Source of the DNA: a virus | DNA: 40,514 nucleotides | Virus record (IMG/VR): IMGVR_UViG_3300048022_000069 | Coordinates: 1-40,514 of that record | Reading direction: 5' to 3' (one strand) | In this document: piece after piece, positions 1-9,000 of the stretch | Numbering within the stretch: the first letter of the stretch is position 1 | How the letters are laid out: every line of letters starts with the position of its first letter | Position numbers and translations under genes: made by a program | Notes under the pieces: model-generated | Told to the model about the DNA's origin: nothing | Seen by the model: the letters and a program-made list of their open reading frames with translations, nothing else | Databases searched by the model: none

Positions 1-214
1 TGTTGCCACAACAGACACAGTGACCTTTGCCGAGGTTAGATCCACTGGCAACGTCACAGCCTACTATTCAGACATGAGACTTAAGACTGACATCCAACCC
101 ATAGATGGAGCCTTAGATAAGGTTATGTCCCTCAATGGGTTTTACTTCAGACCGAATGAGATAGCTAAAGATTACGGTTATGAAGATAAGGTGGAGGTAG
201 GGGTCTCTGCTCAG
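1..214. repeat. Direct repeat of the window end (circular closure)
   Basis: Bases 1-214 match bases 40301-40514 in the same orientation, with two differences that I can see: T/C at 67 versus 40367 and T/C at 88 versus 40388. Both fall in third codon positions of the fibre gene and change no amino acid (Tyr and Thr). The fibre reading frame continues across the join, so the window is a circular or circularly permuted genome of about 40,300 bp cut inside a gene. The two silent differences fit overlapping reads from closely related strains better than a physical terminal repeat. Confidence 0.93.
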
Positions 215-385
215 GACGTCCAAGCTATCATGCCTGAGGTAATAGCTGAGGCTCCTATCGACCCTACATACATGACGGTACACTATGAGAAGCTTGTACC
301 ACTACTCATTGAATCCATTAAGGAGCTGAAGAAACAATTAGACACTCATAAGGAAGGATGTGCATGTAATGGCTATCCAGTCTAG
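2..385 (+). CDS. Tail fibre with S74 chaperone domain, C-terminal part (continues from 39894-40514)
   Basis: This is the 3' part of the fibre gene that starts at 39894; joined over the circle the protein has 263 residues. The visible part holds an intramolecular chaperone (peptidase S74) domain. The hallmark is SDMRLK, a Ser-Lys pair five residues apart (S159 and K164 of the joined protein), the spacing of the self-cleaving dyad of this family. The end, with a run of Lys, Leu and Glu before CACNGYPV, looks like a short coiled coil. In known S74 proteins the domain helps the fibre trimerise and is then cut off. The next gene starts inside its last 17 bases. Alternative: an uncleaved structural S74 domain. 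Confidence 0.88.
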   Translation, partial: VATTDTVTFAEVRSTGNVTAYYSDMRLKTDIQPIDGALDKVMSLNGFYFRPNEIAKDYGYEDKVEVGVSAQDVQAIMPEVIAEAPIDPTYMTVHYEKLVPLLIESIKELKKQLDTHKEGCACNGYPV

Positions 386-989
386 TGGTACCATATCCAT
401 GGATAACATCCGTACTGAGTTTGGTGACACTGGTTCCATAGCCCTCAGTCAATGCTATAGGGGTGGTAGTATCGTTCCATCGACACTGTCGGACACGGCC
501 ACTGCAGGTTCCACCTCAGCATCAACGAATAACTCAGGGCGTAGTATTGACACTGGCTTAACCTTTAACGGCAGTAACCTGTTTTCATATCAAAGGTGGT
601 CAGACAACGGTACAGCTAATGCCCAGTCCTGGTCGTTTACCGTGGATAAGACTGGTACATATAACTACAGGTTTGGCTACTACTACGGTGGCTTCGGTAA
701 CCCTAATACAGCTACAATCGTTATATCTAAGAACGGCACTGAGCAGATTAACCAGGGATTAACATCCAACGACAGCTTTGCCTATTACAACGGTACATGT
801 GACGCCACAGCAGGTGACACCATTACAGGATCCTTTACTGGGTCTAGTGCAGGTTGGTCGGCTAACCAGTTTAACTTTGGTGGTGACGCCTACAACACAA
901 GCACGATAACAGTCAATGTAAATGCCAGTGTGCCGACATCAGGAACAATAGAATTAGACGACTTCTACTCAGCTACTAACTCCATATAG
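369..989 (+). CDS. Putative tail or fibre-associated virion protein
   Basis: A 206-residue protein starting MAIQSSGTISMDNIRTEFG, a beginning I recognise from structural genes next to marine phage fibres. The ATG at 369 is chosen because AGGAAGG lies 11 bases upstream; a GTG at 360 is also in frame but badly placed. It overlaps the stop of the preceding fibre gene. The body is rich in Gly, Ser, Thr, Asn and aromatic residues, alternates in a beta-strand fashion and has no membrane segment, which fits an extracellular beta-rich virion protein. I cannot assign a precise role; a fibre tip, a receptor-binding accessory and a minor tail protein are all possible. Confidence 0.7.
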   Translation: MAIQSSGTISMDNIRTEFGDTGSIALSQCYRGGSIVPSTLSDTATAGSTSASTNNSGRSIDTGLTFNGSNLFSYQRWSDNGTANAQSWSFTVDKTGTYNYRFGYYYGGFGNPNTATIVISKNGTEQINQGLTSNDSFAYYNGTCDATAGDTITGSFTGSSAGWSANQFNFGGDAYNTSTITVNVNASVPTSGTIELDDFYSATNSI

Positions 990-997
990 GTGACACC

Positions 998-1207
998 ATG
1001 TTTAAACTACTTGTTTACGCCTGTATGATTATGAACCCTAAGCAGTGTGTCATACTTGAGAACACTGAGTACCCAGTTGTCTATGAGACCTTTGAGGCCT
1101 GTAAAGATAGAGCCTTAGTCATAGGCAGTGAGATACCTCAGTATCTAAGAGGATACAGGGCTGTTAAGTGGAAGTGTAAGGAAGTCAAGGAAGGTCGTTT
1201 CATATGA
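998..1207 (+). CDS. Small cysteine-containing protein with hydrophobic N-terminus
   Basis: A 69-residue protein that I do not recognise. It begins with a short hydrophobic stretch (MFKLLVYACMI) that could be a weak signal or anchor, followed by a hydrophilic part with three more cysteines and a basic C-terminus. GGTGACACC precedes the ATG. Its stop overlaps the next ATG (ATGA), so it is translationally coupled to the following small gene. The context is the virion gene block. Confidence 0.62.
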   Translation: MFKLLVYACMIMNPKQCVILENTEYPVVYETFEACKDRALVIGSEIPQYLRGYRAVKWKCKEVKEGRFI

Positions 1208-1332
1208 CACCTAAAGACCAGGAATTATTAGACAGGAAGTATGAAGACTTTATGTCATCTCTCAAGGAGAAAGACAGTGTTCTTTATTACAGTCTAAGAG
1301 ATAAAGAGAAACCAGTAAAAGAAAGCGTTTAG
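1204..1332 (+). CDS. Small charged hypothetical protein
   Basis: A 42-residue reading frame starting MTPKDQELLDRKYED and ending KPVKESV. It fills the space between two genes, overlaps the previous stop by the ATGA arrangement and ends one base before the next ATG. The peptide is very hydrophilic and probably helical, with many Lys, Asp and Glu. Support comes from the tight packing and the absence of any other explanation for the gap; I do not know the function. Confidence 0.55.
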   Translation: MTPKDQELLDRKYEDFMSSLKEKDSVLYYSLRDKEKPVKESV

Positions 1333-1333
1333 T

Positions 1334-2950
1334 ATGGGTAGTAACTTTCCAATAAGAGACTTAGGTTCTGTTGGAGTTATATCTGATAAAAGCTCATACA
1401 ACATACCAGTTAACGCCTTTAGTGAGGCATTGAATGTTCGGTTTGACGAGGGAAAAATCCGTAGGTCACCAATCTTCAGAAACGTAAAAGGATCACTGGG
1501 ATTCACCCCTCGTTTCTCTTATGGTGTCGTTCCATCGACAGGATACGACAGTGTACTTTTAATATCTGACGACTACGTCATTAATGAGTATAACTCAGGT
1601 ACAGTATCAGACAGAAGTGGTTCAATCAGTGGCAGTTCAGATCCACGACCATTTACAGGAACTACTCTGTCTTCGGTAACTTATATTAACAGGGAAGACC
1701 GTGTCCCAGTATTTAGAAACTCATCAGCAACCAACTTCGCTGACTTAACTAACTGGCCTACATCTTACAGGTGTGCATCCCTTAGGTCATACAATGACTT
1801 CTTAATTGCACTCAACACAGTCGAAGGGGCTAGTAACTTTCCTACACGTGTAAGGTGGTCGAATATTGCTTTGGCAGATGCCGTCCCTGATAGTTGGGAT
1901 GAGACAGACTTAACCAAGTCTGCAGGTTTTAACGACCTGGGTGAGATGCAGACAGGTATCATCGACGGCATGCCCCTCGGTAGTAACTTCATTATCTACT
2001 CAAGTGACCAGGTATGGCTCATGGAGTTTGTGGGTGGTACATTCATATTTAACTTTAGAAAGCTCTTCACTGACTGTGGATTAATCAATCAGAACTGTGT
2101 CGTTGAAGTTGACGGTAAACACTATGCCTTTGGTGACTTCGACATCTACGTTCACGACGGTACATCTAAGCAGTCTATATGCGATGAAAGAGTAAGGACA
2201 TTCATATACACAGGATTAAACAACACAGCCAAGGAAAGGTTCTTCGTACAGCATAACCCAACTCTTAATGAGATATACTTTTGCTACTTATCAGGAGATG
2301 CCCTGGTAAACTTCCCTAATGCCAACAGGTGTAATAGAGCTGCAGTTTATAACTACAGAAACAACACCTGGTCATTCATGGATTTACATAACGTATCCTC
2401 AGGTACGATAGCCAACATAAACTCCATTGTTACATATGCAGGTGCTACTAACTTAGAGTATGACCTAACAGGTGGTACCTACTACGCCCAGGAAGACAGC
2501 TTTGACAGGCATACGTTAATGGTAGGTGAATCACTAACAGACGACGGTTTAACCTCAGACAAGCTATTTGCATTAGACTTATCCGATGAGGGACGTGTAG
2601 CCTTTCAGTTAGACACTGAGGCCATAAAGCCATCCCAGGTAGAGCGTATTGGCATAGACTTAGATGAGACAAAGGTACCCCTTAGTGGCTACAAGGTTAT
2701 CAACGCCATATACCCACAGGCAACAACTACAAACTCAAACAAAAGCATTACATTTACATTCGGTGCCTCTGATGTACCTAACTCAGATCCAACCTATGGA
2801 AGCTCAACTACATTTAACACAGGCAGTGACTATAAGATTGATAGTCGATCCTCAGGTAGATACCTGAGTTACAAAATACTTGTGTCTGACAACAAGGACT
2901 TTGAGGTATCAGGGTTTGACATCGACATATCAGCTACTGGTGCAAGATAA
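1334..2950 (+). CDS. Tail nozzle-like or tail stabilisation protein
   Basis: A 538-residue beta-rich protein. Its N-terminus (IPVNAFSEALNVRFDEGKI, about residues 24-42) resembles the start of packaged-DNA stabilisation and nozzle proteins of podoviruses such as P22 gp10, in which a pattern like 'y.P.n......vr...G.l...PG' opens a beta-propeller. The rest alternates short strands and loops with many aromatic, Asp and Gly residues (for example SDQVWLMEFVGGTFIF near residue 220), as expected for propeller blades. It would sit at the tail tip and close the DNA channel. It lies between fibre-linked genes and internal virion proteins. The role is inferred from pattern and context, not from a firm family match. 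Confidence 0.6.
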   Translation: MGSNFPIRDLGSVGVISDKSSYNIPVNAFSEALNVRFDEGKIRRSPIFRNVKGSLGFTPRFSYGVVPSTGYDSVLLISDDYVINEYNSGTVSDRSGSISGSSDPRPFTGTTLSSVTYINREDRVPVFRNSSATNFADLTNWPTSYRCASLRSYNDFLIALNTVEGASNFPTRVRWSNIALADAVPDSWDETDLTKSAGFNDLGEMQTGIIDGMPLGSNFIIYSSDQVWLMEFVGGTFIFNFRKLFTDCGLINQNCVVEVDGKHYAFGDFDIYVHDGTSKQSICDERVRTFIYTGLNNTAKERFFVQHNPTLNEIYFCYLSGDALVNFPNANRCNRAAVYNYRNNTWSFMDLHNVSSGTIANINSIVTYAGATNLEYDLTGGTYYAQEDSFDRHTLMVGESLTDDGLTSDKLFALDLSDEGRVAFQLDTEAIKPSQVERIGIDLDETKVPLSGYKVINAIYPQATTTNSNKSITFTFGASDVPNSDPTYGSSTTFNTGSDYKIDSRSSGRYLSYKILVSDNKDFEVSGFDIDISATGAR

Positions 2951-2960
2951 GGAGATACAT

Positions 2961-3224
2961 ATGGCTAAGGATCCAATACTACAGCGTATAGGTGTGAGTG
3001 GTTACAATAAACCAAAGAAAACACCAAACCATAAAACTAAAAGCCATGTTGTTGTTGCTAAGGTAGGTGACAAGGTCAAAACTATTAGGTTTGGTCAGCA
3101 AGGTGTATCAGGCGATAAGACAAAAACTCAAAGGTCTGATTCATTTAAATCACGTCATGGAAAAAACATAGCCAAGGGTAAGATGTCAGCTGCTTGGTGG
3201 GCTAACGAAACAAAGTGGTCGTAA
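2961..3224 (+). CDS. Conserved small basic phage protein
   Basis: An 87-residue basic protein starting MAKDPILQRIGVSGYNKPKK and ending SAAWWANETKWS. I recognise this pattern from many marine phages, where it sits among virion genes without a known function. The centre (KTIRFGQQGVSG) and the C-terminus (FKSRHGKNIAKGKMSAAWWA) are the typical blocks. The ATG at 2961 is preceded by AAGGAGATACAT, a good ribosome binding site; an in-frame start at 2880 lies inside the upstream gene and is not used here. The high positive charge would suit nucleic acid or capsid binding, but that is inference. Confidence 0.75.
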   Translation: MAKDPILQRIGVSGYNKPKKTPNHKTKSHVVVAKVGDKVKTIRFGQQGVSGDKTKTQRSDSFKSRHGKNIAKGKMSAAWWANETKWS

Positions 3225-3502
3225 TGGCAGTAGACAGTAAAACAAACGTAGTCGTCCAGGGATATACTAGAGGCCAGTACCCTGTATTTGAAGAGGGTAT
3301 GAGAAGATACCTGCAAGATGAATTACAAAGAATAGAAAATGCAATTAGGCAGCTGCAAGTGGCTGCGATAGTCGTTGCAGACATAGAGCCTGAGAACACT
3401 ATTAAGGGAATGGTCAGGTATGCTGTGTCACCATGGGATCCATTGTCGAATGGGTTTAGTGGTTTAGTCGTTTACAACGGAACTGCCTGGGCAGCCGTTT
3501 AA
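3224..3502 (+). CDS. Hypothetical virion-associated protein
   Basis: A 92-residue protein whose ATG at 3224 shares one base with the TAA of the preceding gene. The N-terminal half has a helix (EEGMRRYLQDELQRIENAIR) that could form a coiled coil. The C-terminal half (RYAVSPWDPLSNGFSGLVVY and following residues) looks like the short beta motif with 'W.p......G...Y.g..W' found in phage fibre and adhesin proteins. A small trimeric accessory of the tail is possible. The function is not known to me. Confidence 0.6.
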   Translation: MAVDSKTNVVVQGYTRGQYPVFEEGMRRYLQDELQRIENAIRQLQVAAIVVADIEPENTIKGMVRYAVSPWDPLSNGFSGLVVYNGTAWAAV

Positions 3503-3522
3503 TAATATGAAAGGAATATAAT

Positions 3523-4569
3523 ATGGCTTGGGGTGCAATAGCAGGTGCCGTCATTGGTGGCGTCATGAACAAACAGGCAGCTAAGAAGAACGCTGCAGCT
3601 ATGGACAGGGCAACAGAAGCTCAGATGGCAGGGTTTAACTTAGCCAAACCATACCTTGAATACGGATACAAAGGTGGTCAGGCAGGTCTAGACTATTCAT
3701 TAGACAAGGGTGCCTACACTGGTGACACTTATGCCAATATGAACGACATGTCTACGGCAGGTTATAACTACATGAATAACTTTGGCATGGGTCAGATGAA
3801 CAATGCACAGAACTTCATGAACCAGGGTTCTCAATTCGCCAACAACTACTCTGACTTATATAACCGTGCAGGTCAGGATGCTATAGGAGACGCTACAAAC
3901 TATGCAATTAACAACTCTAGTCCGTTGGTTCAGGCAGCAATGCGAGACAGTACAAGACAGCTTAATGAACAGACTTTACCAGGTATTAACATGGCTGCGT
4001 CAGGTAGTGGCAATGTCAACTCCAGTAGAGCAGGAGTTGCTGACGCTGTTGCTCGTAGGTCTTATGATGACCGTATGGCTGATGTAACTTCAAACATACA
4101 GGATAACTTAGCCAATAGGTACTTAACTCAAAACCAAAACCAGTTTGCTAATCAGATGAATGCTAACCAGGCTCTTGCCAACACTTATAACCAAGGATTT
4201 GGCATGGGTGGAAACATAGCCAACATGATGACTGGTGCAGGTAATGCATTCCAAACAGATGCACAGAACCAAATTAATGCTGATAAGGCACAGTTTGAAG
4301 ACGACAGAGACTTTCAGTTAAACCAGTACAATAAGTTTATGTCAGGTATATTAGGTAATGCCCCAAGTAACTCATCACAGAATGTAAAGCCAAACCTATA
4401 CAATCCTAACATGAGTGGACTTATGGGAGCCATACAGGGCTTTGGTATGGGTGGTAAGATAGCTAACGCCTTTGGTGGTGGAACCAACTACGGTGTAAGT
4501 GGTAATCCATTTAGCTACTATGGCACAGGTGGTAGCTTCGGTAGTTCAGCTATGCCTAGCTTTACATAA
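3523..4569 (+). CDS. Putative internal virion or DNA ejection protein
   Basis: A 348-residue protein rich in Asn, Gly, Ala, Met and Gln. It opens with a glycine-alanine hydrophobic helix (GAIAGAVIGGVMNKQAAKKN) and continues with long low-complexity helices (NQNQFANQMNANQALANTYN), then a Gly/Ser/Phe-rich tail. This composition and the place directly before a transglycosylase-bearing protein and a giant protein match the three-gene sets of ejected internal proteins in podoviruses (T7 gp14-gp15-gp16 or P22 gp7-gp20-gp16). A GAAAGGAATATAAT ribosome binding region precedes the ATG. The assignment rests on composition and gene order. Confidence 0.62.
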   Translation: MAWGAIAGAVIGGVMNKQAAKKNAAAMDRATEAQMAGFNLAKPYLEYGYKGGQAGLDYSLDKGAYTGDTYANMNDMSTAGYNYMNNFGMGQMNNAQNFMNQGSQFANNYSDLYNRAGQDAIGDATNYAINNSSPLVQAAMRDSTRQLNEQTLPGINMAASGSGNVNSSRAGVADAVARRSYDDRMADVTSNIQDNLANRYLTQNQNQFANQMNANQALANTYNQGFGMGGNIANMMTGAGNAFQTDAQNQINADKAQFEDDRDFQLNQYNKFMSGILGNAPSNSSQNVKPNLYNPNMSGLMGAIQGFGMGGKIANAFGGGTNYGVSGNPFSYYGTGGSFGSSAMPSFT

Positions 4570-6072
4570 ATGATGAATCCATACGGCTACTTAACTAACT
4601 ACAGTAATGCCGTAACCCCTCCTTTATTAGACTTAATACTACAAAATGAAACAGGCCATCTATCTCAGAAAGACAGGTGGAACCCTTATAAGTCCAAGTC
4701 TAGTGCAGGTGCTATTGGTGGTTATCAGCTTATGCCCCAGTACCTTCATGACTATGGTTATGGCATGGATCCTTATATCCAGGCAGACGCTGTGAACCCT
4801 GAAAAGTCCAGGGAAATAGCAGGTAAGTTAATCAAGGGTTACTCAGGTCACTACGGCTTCACTAACCTGGCTGATACACTAATCGGCTACAACATGGGTG
4901 CCAAGAAAACCAGTGACTGGATAAAAAGAGGCAGGAACATAGAAGAGCTTCCTGACGAAACTAAGGCTTACCTTAAAAGAGCTAAGAACTATATCGACCA
5001 AAACCCTGACAAATACAATATAGCCAAGATCAATCAACAGATGGCTGAAGTTAGCAATGATAACATAGAAGGAAATAGTGGTATGTATGATTATAACAGT
5101 CCATTTGCTGAAAAATATTATGACCCAATACAACGTAAAAACATATTATTTAACGATGATAATTATATTGCTCAACAACTAGCTTTTAATAAAGCTAATG
5201 GGATAGTCGACCCAGTACTAAATGACAGAGTAGCAAAAATGAATGCTATGGAAAATGGTGCCTTAAATCAAGACACAATGTTAAGTGAAAAACCTACAAA
5301 TGCAGGTATGATGTCAGCTAATGCAAGTACATTAAATAATAACAACACAGGTATATTAAGCAGTATTCCATCCCCTACTCTAATGAGAAGAAGAGACAGC
5401 CAGGAGTTAACTAAGGGTGTAAAGTATCCTGAAGATATTGGTTTAAATGAAATGCTTATTCGTATTGGTGGTGCAGGTTTAGCCAACTCACATATGGGCG
5501 GAAACAGACAGGTTGCTGATGCAACTGATATGTATGGCAAGATCATGGACTACAATCGTAGTCAGGGTCTAGCAAAGTATAAGACAGATTTAGCTGCAGC
5601 TCAGAAGAATGCCAAACAGGCAAGAGCTGACCAGGATTACTTGAGTACAATTGACCAGTCACTCGGTGATATGGATCGTGCCTTAGCAGGTCTTAAATCT
5701 GTTGAAGGTAATATGTTTAAAGGTGTTACAGGTTTATGGGATGGTACAGTAGGTGCTTACATTGATGCTATTACAGGTGACCCACTTGCAACAACAAGAT
5801 TGCTTTTACAGAAACTTAAAGTTGATGACACACTACTACGAGTAGCTCAGACCAAGGGTGCGATATCTAATGCAGAAATGAATTTATTTATGTCACCTGC
5901 CCCAAAGGTTGGTTTTCATGACGAAGCAACATGGACTAAATGGATTAACGATAGAAAGCAAGCCTTACAGAAAATAAAGGCAAGACTTACAGGTAATATG
6001 CAGGTTATCCCTAGCCAACAGGCATCTCAGTCACAAATCCGTCACGGCATTCAAATTACAAGAGTAAAATAA
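4570..6072 (+). CDS. Internal virion protein with lytic transglycosylase domain
   Basis: A 500-residue protein. Residues about 18-110 look like a soluble lytic transglycosylase fold: ILQNETGH contains the likely catalytic Glu (E27), SAGAIGGYQLMPQYL matches the 'GA.G.YQ.mP' motif and LIGYNMG matches the later 'a.Y..G' motif. Such domains cut peptidoglycan so that the ejected tail extension can pass the cell wall. Residues beyond about 150 are low-complexity and helical, typical of an ejected internal protein. The ATG starts right after the previous stop; a second ATG three bases later is equally possible. It is probably packaged with its two neighbours. The enzyme class is likely; virion location is inferred. 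Confidence 0.75.
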   Translation: MMNPYGYLTNYSNAVTPPLLDLILQNETGHLSQKDRWNPYKSKSSAGAIGGYQLMPQYLHDYGYGMDPYIQADAVNPEKSREIAGKLIKGYSGHYGFTNLADTLIGYNMGAKKTSDWIKRGRNIEELPDETKAYLKRAKNYIDQNPDKYNIAKINQQMAEVSNDNIEGNSGMYDYNSPFAEKYYDPIQRKNILFNDDNYIAQQLAFNKANGIVDPVLNDRVAKMNAMENGALNQDTMLSEKPTNAGMMSANASTLNNNNTGILSSIPSPTLMRRRDSQELTKGVKYPEDIGLNEMLIRIGGAGLANSHMGGNRQVADATDMYGKIMDYNRSQGLAKYKTDLAAAQKNAKQARADQDYLSTIDQSLGDMDRALAGLKSVEGNMFKGVTGLWDGTVGAYIDAITGDPLATTRLLLQKLKVDDTLLRVAQTKGAISNAEMNLFMSPAPKVGFHDEATWTKWINDRKQALQKIKARLTGNMQVIPSQQASQSQIRHGIQITRVK

Positions 6073-6074
6073 AT

Positions 6075-9000
6075 ATGGCTCAGTATCAAATTGGCAATCA
6101 AGTCTATGACATTCCTGATAACACACCTCAAGCGACTGTAGATAAAATATTAGATGAATTAGCATTGGAGGTATCTCAGCAAGGTAACAATCAACAGCAA
6201 GGTACTGACGGTGTATTTGATTTTGCTGCTGACCAATTTCAGAAACTCGGTGGTAAAGGTATCGAGGCCTTTGGACGAGCCACAGGTTTAGAGGGTGTAG
6301 AGAAATACGGTACCGATGTTGTAAAACAACAGGAAATAGACATTGCCAAAGGTGGATACAAGTCAAAATACAACAAGTCATTCTCAGATACTTGGGATGA
6401 AGACGGCTTAGAGGCTGCATTTGGATGGATAGGTGAAAAAGTAGCTGAAAACTCGATGACTACAGGTGCATCCTTAGTTGGTGCAGGTGCAACAGCAGCA
6501 GCAGCCCTTATATCAGCCCCTGCAGCCTTATTATTCGGTGGTGTAACTTTAGCAGGTAGTGCCTTACTGGGTACAGGTGAAGTTGCAAGTGAGATAGAAG
6601 ACAAAACTGGTAGTTATGACCCTAATTTAGCAGTCGGAGTTGGAGCTATCATAGGTCTACTAGACAAGTTTGGTGCAGGTAAGGTCATACCCAAAGATCA
6701 ACTAGCTAAATTAAGTGCAAAACAGATAGCACAGAGGCTTAATAAAGCAGGTTTTAAAGAGGCATCTAAAGAATTTACAAAAAGAACACTTAAAAAAAGT
6801 GGTATTGAGTTTGGTACTGAAGGATTTCAAGAAGGTCTTTCTATGGGAGCCTCAGCTCTATCAGGTGGTGAGTATACACTCAAAGAAGCTAGAGATAGGT
6901 TTATAGATGCAGGTGTAGTAGGTGGAGCCATGGGTGGTGGTGTATCTGTCGGTACTGATACAGTCACAGGTGGTGTAAACACAGTAAGAAAAGTAAAAGA
7001 CGGTGTTACATCTATATTTGAAACAAAGTCAGATAAACCCTCAGACCCTGATGGTGCTACAGAATTAGCAACTATGCTTAATGAAATAGCTGAAGACAAT
7101 TCATTTGACCTCCAAGACCTAGATAAAATGTCTCAAAACGGAGCGAGGGTTACTGTTGATACTGCCCACAAGCAAATCAACGGATATATGAAACAAAGAA
7201 TTAAAGATTTAAAAGCACAACTACAAATACAAGACATAGATGAATTTGAACTAGTAGAAGATAAGATACTTGCAAATGTAGGTTTTGAAGAGGCTAGAAA
7301 CAAAACTAAAAACATCGTCGGTGTTAAGGAATTCAAATCAGTTAATAAATTAGTAGGTAAACTCAGAGAAGGACAAGAACTTCTTAAATACATGAGAATG
7401 TCTAACGAGCTAAGTAAACTTCATAACTCAGGATATCAACAAGGCCTATCTAAAATAACTGACAACTTCTCCCCTATTGGTGGAGGCATTGGTTATGATA
7501 AAGGTGCTATCAATACTGAGAAGGTATTACGTCCTATAGCCTCAGGTGGAGCAGCTGTAACTACTGGTGGAGCATCTTTGTTAGGACAACTTGGTATTGT
7601 CGCAGGTGGACGAGCCATAGACAAGTTAAGAGGTGTCAATAAGAGTGTTGTCGATCAATACATCCAAGACAATAAAGACGGCAAGGGTATAAAAACTATT
7701 AAAGACCCTAGTATAAGACAACAGGCCATAGATAAAGCTAAACAAGCTGAGCAAGAAGCAATACTAGCAGAACAGCAGAAGTTACAAGAGCAAGAAAACC
7801 TGCAAAACCTCAATATGCAGTTAGATGATGAAAATGCACCCCCTACCCCTAACTCACCACAGTTTGTAGTTGAGGATGCTACAGGCTTAACCAAACAACA
7901 GGTTGAAGAAGTACTACAGCTTATTGAGCAGATACCTAATCTTAACCCTGCCTTACAAAAGTCTATTAATGACTACAGAACTTCAGTTCGTACTGGTGGA
8001 CAGGTATCTAACATAAACGAATTCATAAGAGCTGTTAACTCAGCTATAGACGCCAACGGTATCACAAGAACCAACCCACAAAATCAAAGCATGATGCAAC
8101 AAAATCAGCAGATGGGTGGTCGTCCTAGTTACCAAAACAGTCCTAACTACCAACGAGGTATAGAGGATAACCGTGCCTTTGCAGATGAGCTTATAGAGGC
8201 TGTTAACAACGACAATAACTTAAATGTTGTCGATAAACCTATATTAACCCAGGCACTTATGAACCTTAAGAAGAACTTAGGCTCTAGGCCTATGGAAACA
8301 GGAACAAGAATAGTTGAGGATTTGGGTACTAGGCTTAAAAACCCTGAGGCTATACAGCAATATGTCGTTCCTTATTTAGATAGAGTTACACAACAGCAGC
8401 CTAATCAACAAGATAACACAGAGATTATTGATGAACAAATAACACCATCAAACTTTAACGAAGGTGACCCTATTTTAGGTGCAGAGTTAGACCCATTTGG
8501 GTTAGGTGATATGATTGGTATTACTAGTGATGCTATAAGACCAACTGACCTTGAATTACAGCAAATGAAGGACGGTACATTTAAACCTGAAAAGAAACAA
8601 TCATTAGTAAATGCATACAAAGGTGTTCAAAAACTATGGGAACAAACAACAGGACAAACTACACCATTTGAAAATACACCTGAGAACGTAGACTTAATAG
8701 CACGTTTAATGGCTCATGAAGCATTACAAAACCTTCAAAAAGATAACAATGCTATAGGATGGTATGACAGAAAGTTAAAAGCAGCTAAATCTATCTTGAA
8801 AGTTATAGAACCAAGATTAGAAGGTAATGAAGCAGCTTTTGATTTTGCTTTAGCAGTTACATCTAACGGTATAGCCGTAGCTGATAACTTTAAATATGCC
8901 CTGGAAGTATTTAAAGATTACTTAGACACAGGATTGATGCCTGAAAAGTTTAACAAAGGTGGAAAAAGAACACCTGCAATGCAAACAGCTTTTAAGTTTT

